In this document: piece by piece, positions 1 through 8,015 of the stretch
Layout of the letters: each line of letters starts with the position of its first letter
Numbering within the stretch: the first letter of the stretch is position 1
Assembly: GCA_003164045.1 (NCBI GenBank)
Contig: PLRU01000081.1
Coordinates: forward strand, 1-46,782
Length of the DNA stretch: 46,782 nt
Reading direction: 5' to 3'
DNA from: Candidatus Lustribacter telmatis
Lineage (GTDB): Bacteria > Vulcanimicrobiota > Vulcanimicrobiia > Vulcanimicrobiales > Vulcanimicrobiaceae
Position numbers and translations under genes: made by a program
The notes under the pieces: generated by a model
What the model was told of the DNA's origin: nothing
What the model saw: only the letters and a program-made list of their open reading frames with translations
Databases searched by the model: none

Positions 1-12
1 CCGGTCGCAGGG

Positions 13-41
13 TTGCCCAGGCGGGATCAGTGGGCTATAGT
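13..41 (+). promoter_or_regulatory. Sigma70-like promoter of the dcw cluster
   Basis: TTGCCC (13-18) and TATAGT (36-41) are separated by exactly 17 bases, a good fit to the housekeeping consensus. Transcription would begin near base 48. The -10 hexamer is overlapped by the MraZ-type repeats, so repressor binding would compete with RNA polymerase. Prediction from sequence only. Confidence 0.65.
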
Positions 42-75
42 GGTACTCAGTGGATGGCAATGGAGCCTAGTGGAG
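29..75 (+). promoter_or_regulatory. MraZ operator, five phased AGTGG boxes
   Basis: Five copies of (A)(G/A)TGG begin at 29, 39, 49, 59 and 69, exactly 10 bases apart; the fourth is AATGG. MraZ is known to bind short TGG-containing direct repeats spaced about one helical turn apart upstream of its own gene. Here the array covers the -10 element and the start of the transcript. Its last copy includes the GGAG ribosome-binding site of mraZ (72-75). Confidence 0.85.
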
Positions 76-82
76 TACCCTT

Positions 83-526
83 TTGGCAGCGGATCGGCCC
101 TTGTTCACCGGCTCGGTGGAACACAGCCTTGACGACAAAGGCCGTCTCGTCGTGCCCGCACGCTTTCGGGAACGCCTGGGTTCGGGCTTCTTTGTAAGCA
201 TCGCCGAGCCCGATCCGTGCCTCGCGCTCTACCCCGCCTCCATCTGGAATGAATTTTGCGCGCGCCTCGAAGCCGCGCCCGTAAAGGACGCCCGCTACCG
301 GTCGTTCGTGCGCCATCTGTTCGCGCATACGGAAGAGCTTTCGTGCGATAACCAGGGCCGGCTGGTGCTGCCGCCGGTCTTGCGCGCGTGGGCGCACATC
401 GAGAAAGACGTTACGTCGGTCGGCACGCTCACCCGCGTCGAGGTGTGGGCGAAGGATCGCTACACCGCCGTGGCCGAGGGCGCCGGCGACCTCACCGACT
501 TCCGCTCCGAGCTCGGGCTGTATTAG
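83..526 (+). CDS. mraZ: Transcriptional regulator MraZ
   Basis: MraZ is a DNA-binding protein of the SpoVT/AbrB fold that forms rings and controls the dcw operon. The protein shows the two expected tandem repeats. The first has HSLDDKGRLVVPARFR near residue 14, and the second has LSCDNQGRLVLPPVLR near residue 86. The 147-aa length is usual. The start used is TTG at 83, seven bases after GGAG. A second in-frame TTG at 101 would give MFTG at the N-terminus, closer to the classical family start, so the first six residues are uncertain. The phased operator directly upstream supports autoregulation. It is the first gene of the cluster, three bases ahead of rsmH. Confidence 0.95.
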   Translation: MAADRPLFTGSVEHSLDDKGRLVVPARFRERLGSGFFVSIAEPDPCLALYPASIWNEFCARLEAAPVKDARYRSFVRHLFAHTEELSCDNQGRLVLPPVLRAWAHIEKDVTSVGTLTRVEVWAKDRYTAVAEGAGDLTDFRSELGLY

Positions 527-529
527 TGC

Positions 530-1396
530 GTGCCGTTGCATACATCGGTTCTCGCGATCGAGGCGCTCGATGCGCTCGCCATCGTTCCGGACGGCACGTA
601 TGTCGATGCGACGTTCGGTGCGGGCGGTCACACGCGGCTGATCCTCGAGCGCGTAGGTCCGCGCGGCCGCGTCATCGCCTTCGACGCGGATCCGCTCGCA
701 TCGTCGCTGGCTCCGGACGATTCGCGGCTTACCTTAATACACGCAAACTTTCGCGCGCTTGCGGGCGAGCTGGCGCAGCGCTCGATCGCCTCGGTGGACG
801 GCATTCTCTACGACTTGGGCGTGAGTTCGATGCAGTTCGATGACGGCGCGCGGGGCTTCTCGTTCCGCAGCGACGCGCCGCTCGACATGCGCCTCGATCC
901 GACGCAAGGCGAAACCGCAGCCGAATTCATCGTCTCGCGTGACGAGGTCGAATTGGCCGATGCGATCTTTCGCTTCGGTGAAGAGCGTAATTCGCGCCGC
1001 ATCGCCCGCGCGCTCAAAGCGAAGTTGCCGCGTACGACCGGCGAGCTCGCGGCGATTGTGGCCGGAACCGTGCACGTGCGCGGCAAGCGCGAACGCGTCC
1101 ACCCCGCCACGAAAACGTTTCAGGCCCTCCGCATTTCGGTCAACGACGAACTCGGCGCGCTGCGCGAGAGCCTCGATGCCGCAGCTAACGTCGTGCGGCC
1201 CGACGGGCGCATCGCCGTCATCAGTTTTCACTCGCTCGAAGATCGTATCGTCAAGCTGTTCTTCCGCGAGGACGCGCGTTTGCAGCCGCTGACGCGCAAA
1301 CCCATCGTGCCGAGCGATGAGGAAATTCTCTCCAACCCGCGAGCGCGCAGTGCGAAACTGCGTGTCGCAACCGTCGAAAGCGAGGTAGCCGCGTGA
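530..1396 (+). CDS. rsmH: 16S rRNA (cytosine-1402-N4)-methyltransferase RsmH
   Basis: RsmH uses S-adenosylmethionine to methylate N4 of C1402 in 16S rRNA at the decoding centre. The start HTSVL is the family's N-terminal motif. The SAM-binding stretch YVDATFGAGGHT lies near residues 24-35, followed by AFDADP near residue 50. The conserved SFHSLEDRIVK lies near residue 232. Length (288 aa) is slightly short but complete. The GTG start at 530 lies three bases after the mraZ stop. The stop overlaps the next start as GTGA, so the downstream ftsL-like gene is probably translated by coupling. The mraZ-rsmH-ftsL order is the standard dcw head. Confidence 0.96.
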   Translation: MPLHTSVLAIEALDALAIVPDGTYVDATFGAGGHTRLILERVGPRGRVIAFDADPLASSLAPDDSRLTLIHANFRALAGELAQRSIASVDGILYDLGVSSMQFDDGARGFSFRSDAPLDMRLDPTQGETAAEFIVSRDEVELADAIFRFGEERNSRRIARALKAKLPRTTGELAAIVAGTVHVRGKRERVHPATKTFQALRISVNDELGALRESLDAAANVVRPDGRIAVISFHSLEDRIVKLFFREDARLQPLTRKPIVPSDEEILSNPRARSAKLRVATVESEVAA

Positions 1397-1818
1397 TTGC
1401 GCCCAAAGCGATCCCGCAGCCCAGAGTTCAGCCGCGCGTTGCGGTTCGCGCGCGCGATGCCGCGCGCCGGCGCAGCCGCCGTACGCGCATGCAAGGCTAT
1501 ACGATGCTCGCGCGGATCGCGACTGCCTTCGCCGTCGTGCTCGTACCGGTGATGATCTACGTGCTGCTCATGGGCAATCTCACGGCGCTGAGTTTTAACC
1601 TGCGGCACGTTACGCAGCAGAAGAGCGCGCTCGTGGAAGAGACGATGCAGCTCGACGATCGCATCGCGCAACTGCAGTCGCGCGAACGGCTGGCGATCTT
1701 GGCGACTCGTCTGCACATGCACGATCCGCAGCGCTATGCCGTCGTCGACGTTCCCGGTCCGGTCGTGGCGCCACCGTCCAACGGCATCGCGTTCCTGGGC
1801 GCTTTCTTCCACCGCTAA
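1393..1818 (+). CDS. ftsL: FtsL-like cell division protein
   Basis: This is a short bitopic membrane protein in the position where ftsL is normally found, between rsmH and the division transpeptidase. Residues 1-38 are strongly basic and predicted cytoplasmic. Residues 39-61 form one hydrophobic membrane helix. Residues 68-98 have heptad-like spacing fitting the periplasmic coiled coil that pairs with DivIC/FtsB. A proline-rich tail follows. FtsL sequences diverge greatly, so the call rests on topology and synteny rather than on catalytic motifs. The GTG start overlaps the rsmH stop by four bases, and the stop abuts the PBP start without a gap. Confidence 0.75.
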   Translation: MIAPKAIPQPRVQPRVAVRARDAARRRSRRTRMQGYTMLARIATAFAVVLVPVMIYVLLMGNLTALSFNLRHVTQQKSALVEETMQLDDRIAQLQSRERLAILATRLHMHDPQRYAVVDVPGPVVAPPSNGIAFLGAFFHR

Positions 1819-3588
1819 ATGATCGATCGGGCGTTCGCGCGCGTTCCCGTGGTACGCGCGAAGCTCGCTATTCTCGCGACGCTGCTGGTGACGGCGTGGC
1901 TAACTTGGCGCTTGTCCGACGTGCAAATCCGTCAGAGCGCCAACCTCTCGCGGCTCGCGCTCTCGCAGCATAGCGAGACCGTCGATGCCTTCGCGAAGCG
2001 CGGCTCGATCGTCGATCGCGACGGCAACATACTCGTACGTTCGCTGCCCTCGGAAAGCGTGTACGCCGTCCCGACCTCGATCAACGCCGCCGACGTGCCG
2101 GAGATCGCGGCCAAGCTCTCTCCCATCTTGGGCTATCCGCCGGAGCAGCTCGAAGCCGCGCTGCACGAGCGCACGCCGTTCCGTTACCTCAAGCGTAAGA
2201 TTCCGCATAGTATTGCCGAGCGCGCTCAGGCCCTCGGAATCGAGGGCATCGGCACCGAGCCCGAAGATACCGGCGTGCGGTATGCCCCGTCGGGCCATCT
2301 CGCATCGACCGTGCTGGGCTTCGTCGGCATGGAAGACAAAGGACTGGCCGGACTCGAGTACGCGTTCAACGACTATTTGCGCGGCACGCCGGGCAAGACG
2401 CACGTTGAGGCCGATGAGTTCGGCCGCGCAATCCCATTCGGCGACTCGACCGTGGTCGAACGGGCCGTGCCGGGACGAACGCTCGTCCTCACCCTAGATT
2501 CCTACATCCAATTCGAAGCCGAGCGGCTCATCGGCGCCGCGATGAAAACGTGGCATGCCAAAAGCGCGACGGCGATCGTGATGGACGTCCACACGGGCGA
2601 GATCTTGGCGATGGCCAACGCGCCGGACTACGATCCGAACCACTTCGATAAGTCGAACGCGAACGCGTGGCGCAATCGCGCCGTCGCCGACGCGTACGAA
2701 CCGGGTTCGACGTTTAAGTTGATCACCGCCGCGGCCGCGCTCGAGAGCGGCAAAGTGACGATGAAGTCGCGGTTTCCGGCGCGCGATCAAATCGACGTCG
2801 GGGGGCACACGATCCATAACGCCGAGGACGGCTTCATGGCCGGGTCGTCGAGCACGGAGTCGCTCGAAGACATCGTCGCCTACTCGCACAACGTCGGCGC
2901 AGCCGAAGTCGGCATGAGTATCGGTGCGCCCACGCTTTACAAGATGATCAAATCGTTCGGCTTCGGCGACGACACGCATATCGAGACCGGCGGCGAAAAC
3001 GACGGCATCGTGCCGCCGGTGTCGGATTGGAGCGGCAGTTCGCTCGCGACGATTTCGTTCGGCCACGGTATCTCGACGACGCCGATTGCCTTGACGCGCG
3101 CGTACGCAGCAATTGCCAACGGCGGCCTCTTGATGCGGCCGCGGCTCGTGCACGCGCTCGAAGATGCAAACGGCAAGGTGATCTACACCTACGGCCCGGA
3201 GATCGAGCGCCGCGCGATCTCGGAACAAACGGCGGCCAAGCTGCGCCATATCTTGCGTTCGGTCGTCGTCTATGGAACGGGCAATCCGAGCGCGCGCACG
3301 CCCGGCTACACGACCGCGGGCAAAACCGGTACCGCGCAAGTCGTTGAAAACGGCCGCTACGAACCGGGCGAGTACATCGGCTCCTTTATCGGCTACGTGC
3401 CCGCCGAGGCGCCCCGTTACGTGATCTTCGTGAAGATCGAACGTCCGCGCGGTGCGTATTACGGCGGCGTCGTCGCAGCCCCGATTTTCTCACAGCTCGC
3501 GCACACCGTGATGCTCGATGCCGACGTCATGCCGACGGTACCGGCGCGCTTGGTTCGGCACGCCGCCGGGGCGAAGACGTCAAGATGA
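1819..3588 (+). CDS. ftsI: Division-type peptidoglycan transpeptidase (class B PBP, FtsI family)
   Basis: This class B penicillin-binding protein should crosslink septal peptidoglycan together with the SEDS protein FtsW encoded downstream. Residues 13-32 form an N-terminal membrane anchor. A dimerisation domain follows (RGSIVDRDG near residue 61). The transpeptidase domain carries all three active-site motifs: S297-T-F-K300 with nucleophile Ser297, S356-H-N358, and K502-T-G504. No PASTA repeats are present; the 589-aa protein ends shortly after the catalytic domain. The stop overlaps murE as ATGA. Confidence 0.95.
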   Translation: MIDRAFARVPVVRAKLAILATLLVTAWLTWRLSDVQIRQSANLSRLALSQHSETVDAFAKRGSIVDRDGNILVRSLPSESVYAVPTSINAADVPEIAAKLSPILGYPPEQLEAALHERTPFRYLKRKIPHSIAERAQALGIEGIGTEPEDTGVRYAPSGHLASTVLGFVGMEDKGLAGLEYAFNDYLRGTPGKTHVEADEFGRAIPFGDSTVVERAVPGRTLVLTLDSYIQFEAERLIGAAMKTWHAKSATAIVMDVHTGEILAMANAPDYDPNHFDKSNANAWRNRAVADAYEPGSTFKLITAAAALESGKVTMKSRFPARDQIDVGGHTIHNAEDGFMAGSSSTESLEDIVAYSHNVGAAEVGMSIGAPTLYKMIKSFGFGDDTHIETGGENDGIVPPVSDWSGSSLATISFGHGISTTPIALTRAYAAIANGGLLMRPRLVHALEDANGKVIYTYGPEIERRAISEQTAAKLRHILRSVVVYGTGNPSARTPGYTTAGKTGTAQVVENGRYEPGEYIGSFIGYVPAEAPRYVIFVKIERPRGAYYGGVVAAPIFSQLAHTVMLDADVMPTVPARLVRHAAGAKTSR

Positions 3589-5015
3589 AGCGAGAGCTTC
3601 GGCCGCTGCTCGACGCGCTGGTCGCACCGCGTATCGTCGGCACGCTGCCCGAAACGATCACGGCAATCGCCGTCGATTCGCGCACCGCCCTGCCCGGAAG
3701 CCTCTTTGTTGCCGTGCGAGGCGAGCGTGTCGATGGGCATCGTTTCGCGAAGAGCGCCGTTGCGCGCGGCGCGGCTGCCCTCGTGGTCGAGCACGAAGTC
3801 GACGTCGATGTTCCGCAACTGATCGTCGAGGATACGCGTGTCGCGATCTCGCGGCTCGCGGATACGTTTTACGGTCATCCCTCGCGCGACCTCATGGTCT
3901 TTGGGGTGACGGGCACGAACGGCAAGACGACCACGACATATCTGCTGCGCAGCATCGCCGATGCCGCCGGCTTGCCGTGCGGTGTGATCGGCACGCTCGG
4001 CGGTATCTTCGGCGACCGCACGTGGGCCCTCGAGAACACGACGCCGCTCGCACTCGAACTGCACCGTCTGCTCGCGGAGATGCGCGAGGCCGGCGCGCGC
4101 GCGGTAGCGATGGAGGTCTCCTCGCATGCGCTCGCGCTCGGTCGCGTCGATGACGTGCGCTTTCGGGCCGCCGCGCTGACGAACGTCACGCGCGACCACC
4201 TTGACTTTCACGGTACGCTCGCGCGCTACATTGCGGCGAAGCGCCGGCTCTTCGATCTCGCGCCGAACGCGGTGCTCAACGTCGATGATCCCGTCGGCCG
4301 CACGTTTGCCGGCGAGTTCGCAACGGCCACGACGTATGCGATCGAACGCGTGGCGGAGCTGCGCGCCTCGAACATCGTGTTGCAGGGTGACGGAACCACT
4401 TTTGATGCGGGCGGTTTGCACGTGGAGATCGCGTTGCCCGGGCGCTTCAACGTCGCGAACGCGCTCGCCGCGATCGGCATCGCGCGCGCCTGCGGCATCG
4501 ACGATGAAGCAATCGTTCGGGGCCTAGCTTCCGCGCGTGCGGTGCCGGGCCGGATGGAACGCATCGGCGCGTTCGGCATCGATGCGATCGTCGACTACGC
4601 GCATACGCCCGATGCGCTCGCCAACGTCCTGCGCGCCGCGCGCGAGACGACGCGCGGCCGGCTGATCGTCGTGTTCGGCTGCGGCGGCGATCGGGATCCG
4701 GGGAAGCGCGTCGAGATGGGGCGCATCGCCGCCGATGCTGCCGACGCGGTGATCGTGACCTCCGACAACCCGCGCGGAGAAAATCCGGCAGCCATTGCGG
4801 CTGCCGTTGCCGAGGGGATCATCGCCGAAGTCATCCTCGACCGCCGGACGGCGATTCGCCGTGCCATCAACGAAGCGCGCGCCGGCGATACGGTGGTCGT
4901 TGCCGGCAAGGGCCACGAAACCTATCAGATCATCGGCGAGGAGCGCCTGCCGTTCGACGATCGCGATGAAGTGCGCAGCGCGTTCTCGATGCGTTCGGGA
5001 GCGCTGCGCGCATGA
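3585..5015 (+). CDS. murE: UDP-MurNAc-tripeptide synthetase MurE (probably meso-DAP-adding)
   Basis: MurE adds the third amino acid to UDP-MurNAc-L-Ala-D-Glu in the cytoplasm using ATP. The Mur ligase domains are visible in order. The N-terminal UDP-binding part has AVDSRTALPGSLFVAVRG near residue 29. The ATP-binding P-loop GTNGKTTTT is at 110-118. The C-terminal domain has the specificity motif DNPRGENP near residue 386. DNPR is associated with meso-diaminopimelate rather than lysine, so a DAP-type wall is inferred. The HYAHTPD-like element appears as DYAHTPDAL, and GKGHE is near the C-terminus. Start and stop both overlap neighbours by four bases (ATGA). Confidence 0.96.
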   Translation: MKRELRPLLDALVAPRIVGTLPETITAIAVDSRTALPGSLFVAVRGERVDGHRFAKSAVARGAAALVVEHEVDVDVPQLIVEDTRVAISRLADTFYGHPSRDLMVFGVTGTNGKTTTTYLLRSIADAAGLPCGVIGTLGGIFGDRTWALENTTPLALELHRLLAEMREAGARAVAMEVSSHALALGRVDDVRFRAAALTNVTRDHLDFHGTLARYIAAKRRLFDLAPNAVLNVDDPVGRTFAGEFATATTYAIERVAELRASNIVLQGDGTTFDAGGLHVEIALPGRFNVANALAAIGIARACGIDDEAIVRGLASARAVPGRMERIGAFGIDAIVDYAHTPDALANVLRAARETTRGRLIVVFGCGGDRDPGKRVEMGRIAADAADAVIVTSDNPRGENPAAIAAAVAEGIIAEVILDRRTAIRRAINEARAGDTVVVAGKGHETYQIIGEERLPFDDRDEVRSAFSMRSGALRA

Positions 5016-6379
5016 GGCTGCCGACGAACGATGCAATCGCCGCCCTCGGCGCCAGCGTGGTGAACCGCGAAAACATGCCGGCGACCATTGCGGTATCGAC
5101 CGACACGCGCGCGATTCGCCCGAGCGAAACGTTCCTGGCGCTGCGCGGTGAGAACTTCGACGGTCATCGGTTTATCGCCGAAGCCGTAGCGGGCGGCGCA
5201 TCGGCCGTCATCGTCGACGATGCTTCCGCGTTGCCGGATGGACAAGCGGGCTTCGTCGTTGCCGACACGCTGGCGGCGTACCTAACGCTCGGCGGGCTCG
5301 CGCGCGACCGCGTGCGCGGTCCGGTGATCGCCATTACCGGCAGTACCGGCAAGACGACGACGAAAACGTTCGCCGTGCAGGCGCTCGAAGCAGCCGGGCA
5401 AGCGGTGACGGCAACGCCCGAGAACGAGAACAACGAGATCGGCGTCGCGAAGTTCTTGCTCTCGCTCGAAGATGGTGACGAGCGCGTGGCGATCGTCGAG
5501 TTCGGGGCTCGGAAATATCGCGATCTCGAACCGCTCGTGCGCGCGGCCCGGCCCGATATCGGCGTGCTCACCAATATCGGTGAAGCCCATCTCGAAATCA
5601 TGGGCAGCTACGAACGCCTCGCCGAAACGAAGTGGGGACTCTTTGCCGGCGGCGCGCGGCCCGTGCTCAACCTCGGCGACGAGGCTTCGCGCGAACGTGC
5701 GGCGTCGCTCGCGAAGCCGCCGATCTGGTTCGGCGTCGATGCGGAGCGACCGCCGGACGGCACGCGCGCCGTGATCGTGCGCGTTGAGGACGTTCTGGAG
5801 ATCGAAGACGGTGCGACACGCGCGTTTCCGTTGCACGTCGACGTTCCCGGCGCGCATAACCGGCGCAATCTCGCGGCGGCATTTGCCGCGGCGTGGGCGG
5901 CGGGCGTCGATCCCGAGAGCGTCGCCGTCGCGTCGCCGCACTTCGCTCTGCCGCACGGCCGCTACGAGCGCATGCAGATCGCCGGCGGCCCGACCGTGAT
6001 CTACGATGCGTACAATGCCTCGATGAGCGGTGCGCTTGCAACGCTGGCTGCGTTCGCGCGCGAGCGCGTTCCCGCGCGCCGCATCGTCGTGCTCGGCAGC
6101 ATGGCGGAACTGGGCCCGGATGCGCCGGTCATGCATCAGAGGGTCGGGGCGGCGGCCGCGGCTTCGGCCGACATCGTGCTCGTCGGCGGTGCCTTTGCCG
6201 ATGCGCTTGCCGTCGGCGCGCAGGCGATGGGGCTGGCGCCTGACGCGCTGATCGTGTATCAAACGAACGACGATGCGATCGCGTGGCTGCGCGAACATGG
6301 CCGGCCGGATGACGTCGTGCTCCTGAAGGGTTCGCGGATGTACCGCATGGAGCAAATCGTAGCGGGGTTGTCGGCGTGA
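5012..6379 (+). CDS. murF: UDP-MurNAc-tripeptide--D-alanyl-D-alanine ligase MurF
   Basis: MurF joins D-Ala-D-Ala to the UDP-MurNAc-tripeptide, completing the cytoplasmic pentapeptide. The N-terminal domain has STDTRAIRPSETFLALRG. The P-loop GSTGKTTTK is at 110-118. TPENENNEIGV and TNIGEAHLE follow as in other MurF proteins. The C-terminal domain has YDAYNASMSG and VLGSMAELG. The 455-aa length is normal. The ATG start overlaps murE as ATGA. The stop overlaps the next gene as GTGA, so MurF and the CofE-like protein are probably made in linked amounts. D-Ala-D-Ala would come from Ddl encoded at the end of the same cluster. Confidence 0.96.
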   Translation: MRLPTNDAIAALGASVVNRENMPATIAVSTDTRAIRPSETFLALRGENFDGHRFIAEAVAGGASAVIVDDASALPDGQAGFVVADTLAAYLTLGGLARDRVRGPVIAITGSTGKTTTKTFAVQALEAAGQAVTATPENENNEIGVAKFLLSLEDGDERVAIVEFGARKYRDLEPLVRAARPDIGVLTNIGEAHLEIMGSYERLAETKWGLFAGGARPVLNLGDEASRERAASLAKPPIWFGVDAERPPDGTRAVIVRVEDVLEIEDGATRAFPLHVDVPGAHNRRNLAAAFAAAWAAGVDPESVAVASPHFALPHGRYERMQIAGGPTVIYDAYNASMSGALATLAAFARERVPARRIVVLGSMAELGPDAPVMHQRVGAAAAASADIVLVGGAFADALAVGAQAMGLAPDALIVYQTNDDAIAWLREHGRPDDVVLLKGSRMYRMEQIVAGLSA

Positions 6380-7074
6380 TTCCGACCGCGATTCACGAAG
6401 CATCTTTGCCCGACGGTGTCGTTGCGATTCCGGTGCGCACGCGCTTGATCGTGAAGGGCGACGATCTCGCCGCCGTTCTGCGCGAAGCGCTGGCCGGTTT
6501 GGCGCGTCCGGGGGACGTCGTAGCGATTGCCGAAACGGCGGTCGCCATCGCACAGGGGCGCTTCATCGGCGCGGAAACGATTCGTCCGTCGCGCCTCGCA
6601 CGCGTGCTCGCGCGTCGCGCCGGAGCGATGGCCACGATCAATCAGCCGGAGTCGCTGCAACTGGTTATCGACCAGGTCGGCGCATGGCGCGTGTTCGGCG
6701 CCGCCGTCTTGCAGGTCGCCGGACGTGCCGTCGGCCGCCGCGGCGTGTTCTACGAACTGCTCGGCGAAGCGATCGCGGCCATCGACGGTTATACCGGAAC
6801 GCTGCCGCCCTACGAACGCGCAATCGTGCTCGGCCCGGCGGAACCCGACCGCGTGAGTACCGAACTCGCCGCGGCACTGGACTTGCATATAGCGATCGTC
6901 GATGCGAACGATCTGCGCCGCGCCAAAGCGCTCGGCGCATCGCCGCGTGTCATTCGCGAGGCCGTCGAATCGGCGCTGCTCGGCAATCCCGCCGGCAACG
7001 GCGACGAGCAAACGCCGCTGGTCATTCTGGCCTGGCGCGGCGCCGGCGCAAACCCGCTGGTGCGTGCAGCATGA
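6376..7074 (+). CDS. CofE-like (F420-0:gamma-glutamyl ligase family) protein inside the mur cluster
   Basis: I recognise the coenzyme F420-0:L-glutamate ligase (CofE/FbiB N-terminal) family by pattern. Examples are PVRTRLIVKGDDL near residue 18, RPGDVVAIAETAVAIAQGR near residue 44, YTGTLPPYERAIVLGP near residue 139, and a C-terminal NPAGNGDEQTPLVILAWRG. CofE enzymes form amide bonds to glutamate using GTP. The protein is 232 aa and lacks the nitroreductase domain found in actinobacterial FbiB. It overlaps murF and mraY by four bases on each side, and no other F420 gene is visible. A role on peptidoglycan precursors is therefore plausible, but this is inference from position only. Substrate unknown. 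Confidence 0.75.
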   Translation: MIPTAIHEASLPDGVVAIPVRTRLIVKGDDLAAVLREALAGLARPGDVVAIAETAVAIAQGRFIGAETIRPSRLARVLARRAGAMATINQPESLQLVIDQVGAWRVFGAAVLQVAGRAVGRRGVFYELLGEAIAAIDGYTGTLPPYERAIVLGPAEPDRVSTELAAALDLHIAIVDANDLRRAKALGASPRVIREAVESALLGNPAGNGDEQTPLVILAWRGAGANPLVRAA

Positions 7075-8015
7075 CCGTGCAGACGATCGGGGCCTTCTTT
7101 GCGGCCTTCGTGCTGGTGGCCGTCCTCGGCCCGGCGCTGATCCGCTATTTGCGCCGCTTGTCCTATCGGCAGCATGCATATGAGGACGCGCCGGAAACGC
7201 ATCAGAAGAAGACCGGCACGCCGACGATGGGCGGGCTGCTCTTTCTGCTGGCGCCGCTCGTCGCGTTTGCAATCGCGCGCGATCCTCTGGTACTCGCGTA
7301 CGGCTTTCTCATCGCCGGATCGGCGGCGATCGGCTTCGCGGACGACTACATGGCGATCCGGCGCGGCCGCAATCGCGGTTTGCGCGCGCGCACGAAGTTT
7401 CTCCTGACTGCCCTTGTCGGCGCCGCATTCCTGGGTCTGGTCGCCGCGTTCGTACCCGATGCGCACGCGCTACTCTTCATCGGGCCGATTCCGTACTGGC
7501 TCTGGTACGCACTTTCGCTGGCGGTGATTCTGGCGACGACGCATGCGGTCAACCTCACCGATGGACTCGACGGTTTGGCCGGCGGTACGATCGTGCCGCC
7601 GCTCATCGTGCTCGCCTTCGTCGCCGTGCGGCAAAACGGCGCCGGCGTCGCGATCTTAACGGCCGCAATGCTCGGCGCCGTGCTCGGTTTCTTACTCTAC
7701 AACCGGCACCCGGCCAAGGTCTTCATGGGCGACACCGGGTCGCTCGCGCTCGGCGCTGCGCTGGCGGGTGCGGCGATCCTCACGGGGGCGCAACTGCTGC
7801 TGCTGCTGATCGGCGGCGTGTTCGTCGCGGAAACGCTTTCCGTCATCATCCAAGTGACGTCGTACAAGACGACCAAACGTCGCGTGTTCCGGATGAGTCC
7901 GTTGCACCATCATTTCGAACTCGGCGGCTGGCCCGAAACGAGGGTCACGTCATCGTTTTGGCTGGCTTCGCTTTTCCTTGGTATCATCGGCTTCTTCATC
8001 GTGGTGCGAGCATGA
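7071..8015 (+). CDS. mraY: Phospho-MurNAc-pentapeptide transferase MraY
   Basis: MraY transfers phospho-MurNAc-pentapeptide to undecaprenyl phosphate at the inner membrane, making lipid I. The start is the ATG at 7071, overlapping the preceding stop as ATGA; the open frame continues upstream only as a shadow. Signature motifs are present: HQKKTGTPTMGG near residue 44, the Asp pair in GFADDYMAI near residue 91, NLTDGLDGLAGG, the FMGDTGSLALG segment, and SPLHHHFELGGWPE near the C-terminus. About ten hydrophobic helices are visible in 314 aa, the expected topology. The stop overlaps murD as ATGA. Confidence 0.97.
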   Translation: MTVQTIGAFFAAFVLVAVLGPALIRYLRRLSYRQHAYEDAPETHQKKTGTPTMGGLLFLLAPLVAFAIARDPLVLAYGFLIAGSAAIGFADDYMAIRRGRNRGLRARTKFLLTALVGAAFLGLVAAFVPDAHALLFIGPIPYWLWYALSLAVILATTHAVNLTDGLDGLAGGTIVPPLIVLAFVAVRQNGAGVAILTAAMLGAVLGFLLYNRHPAKVFMGDTGSLALGAALAGAAILTGAQLLLLLIGGVFVAETLSVIIQVTSYKTTKRRVFRMSPLHHHFELGGWPETRVTSSFWLASLFLGIIGFFIVVRA

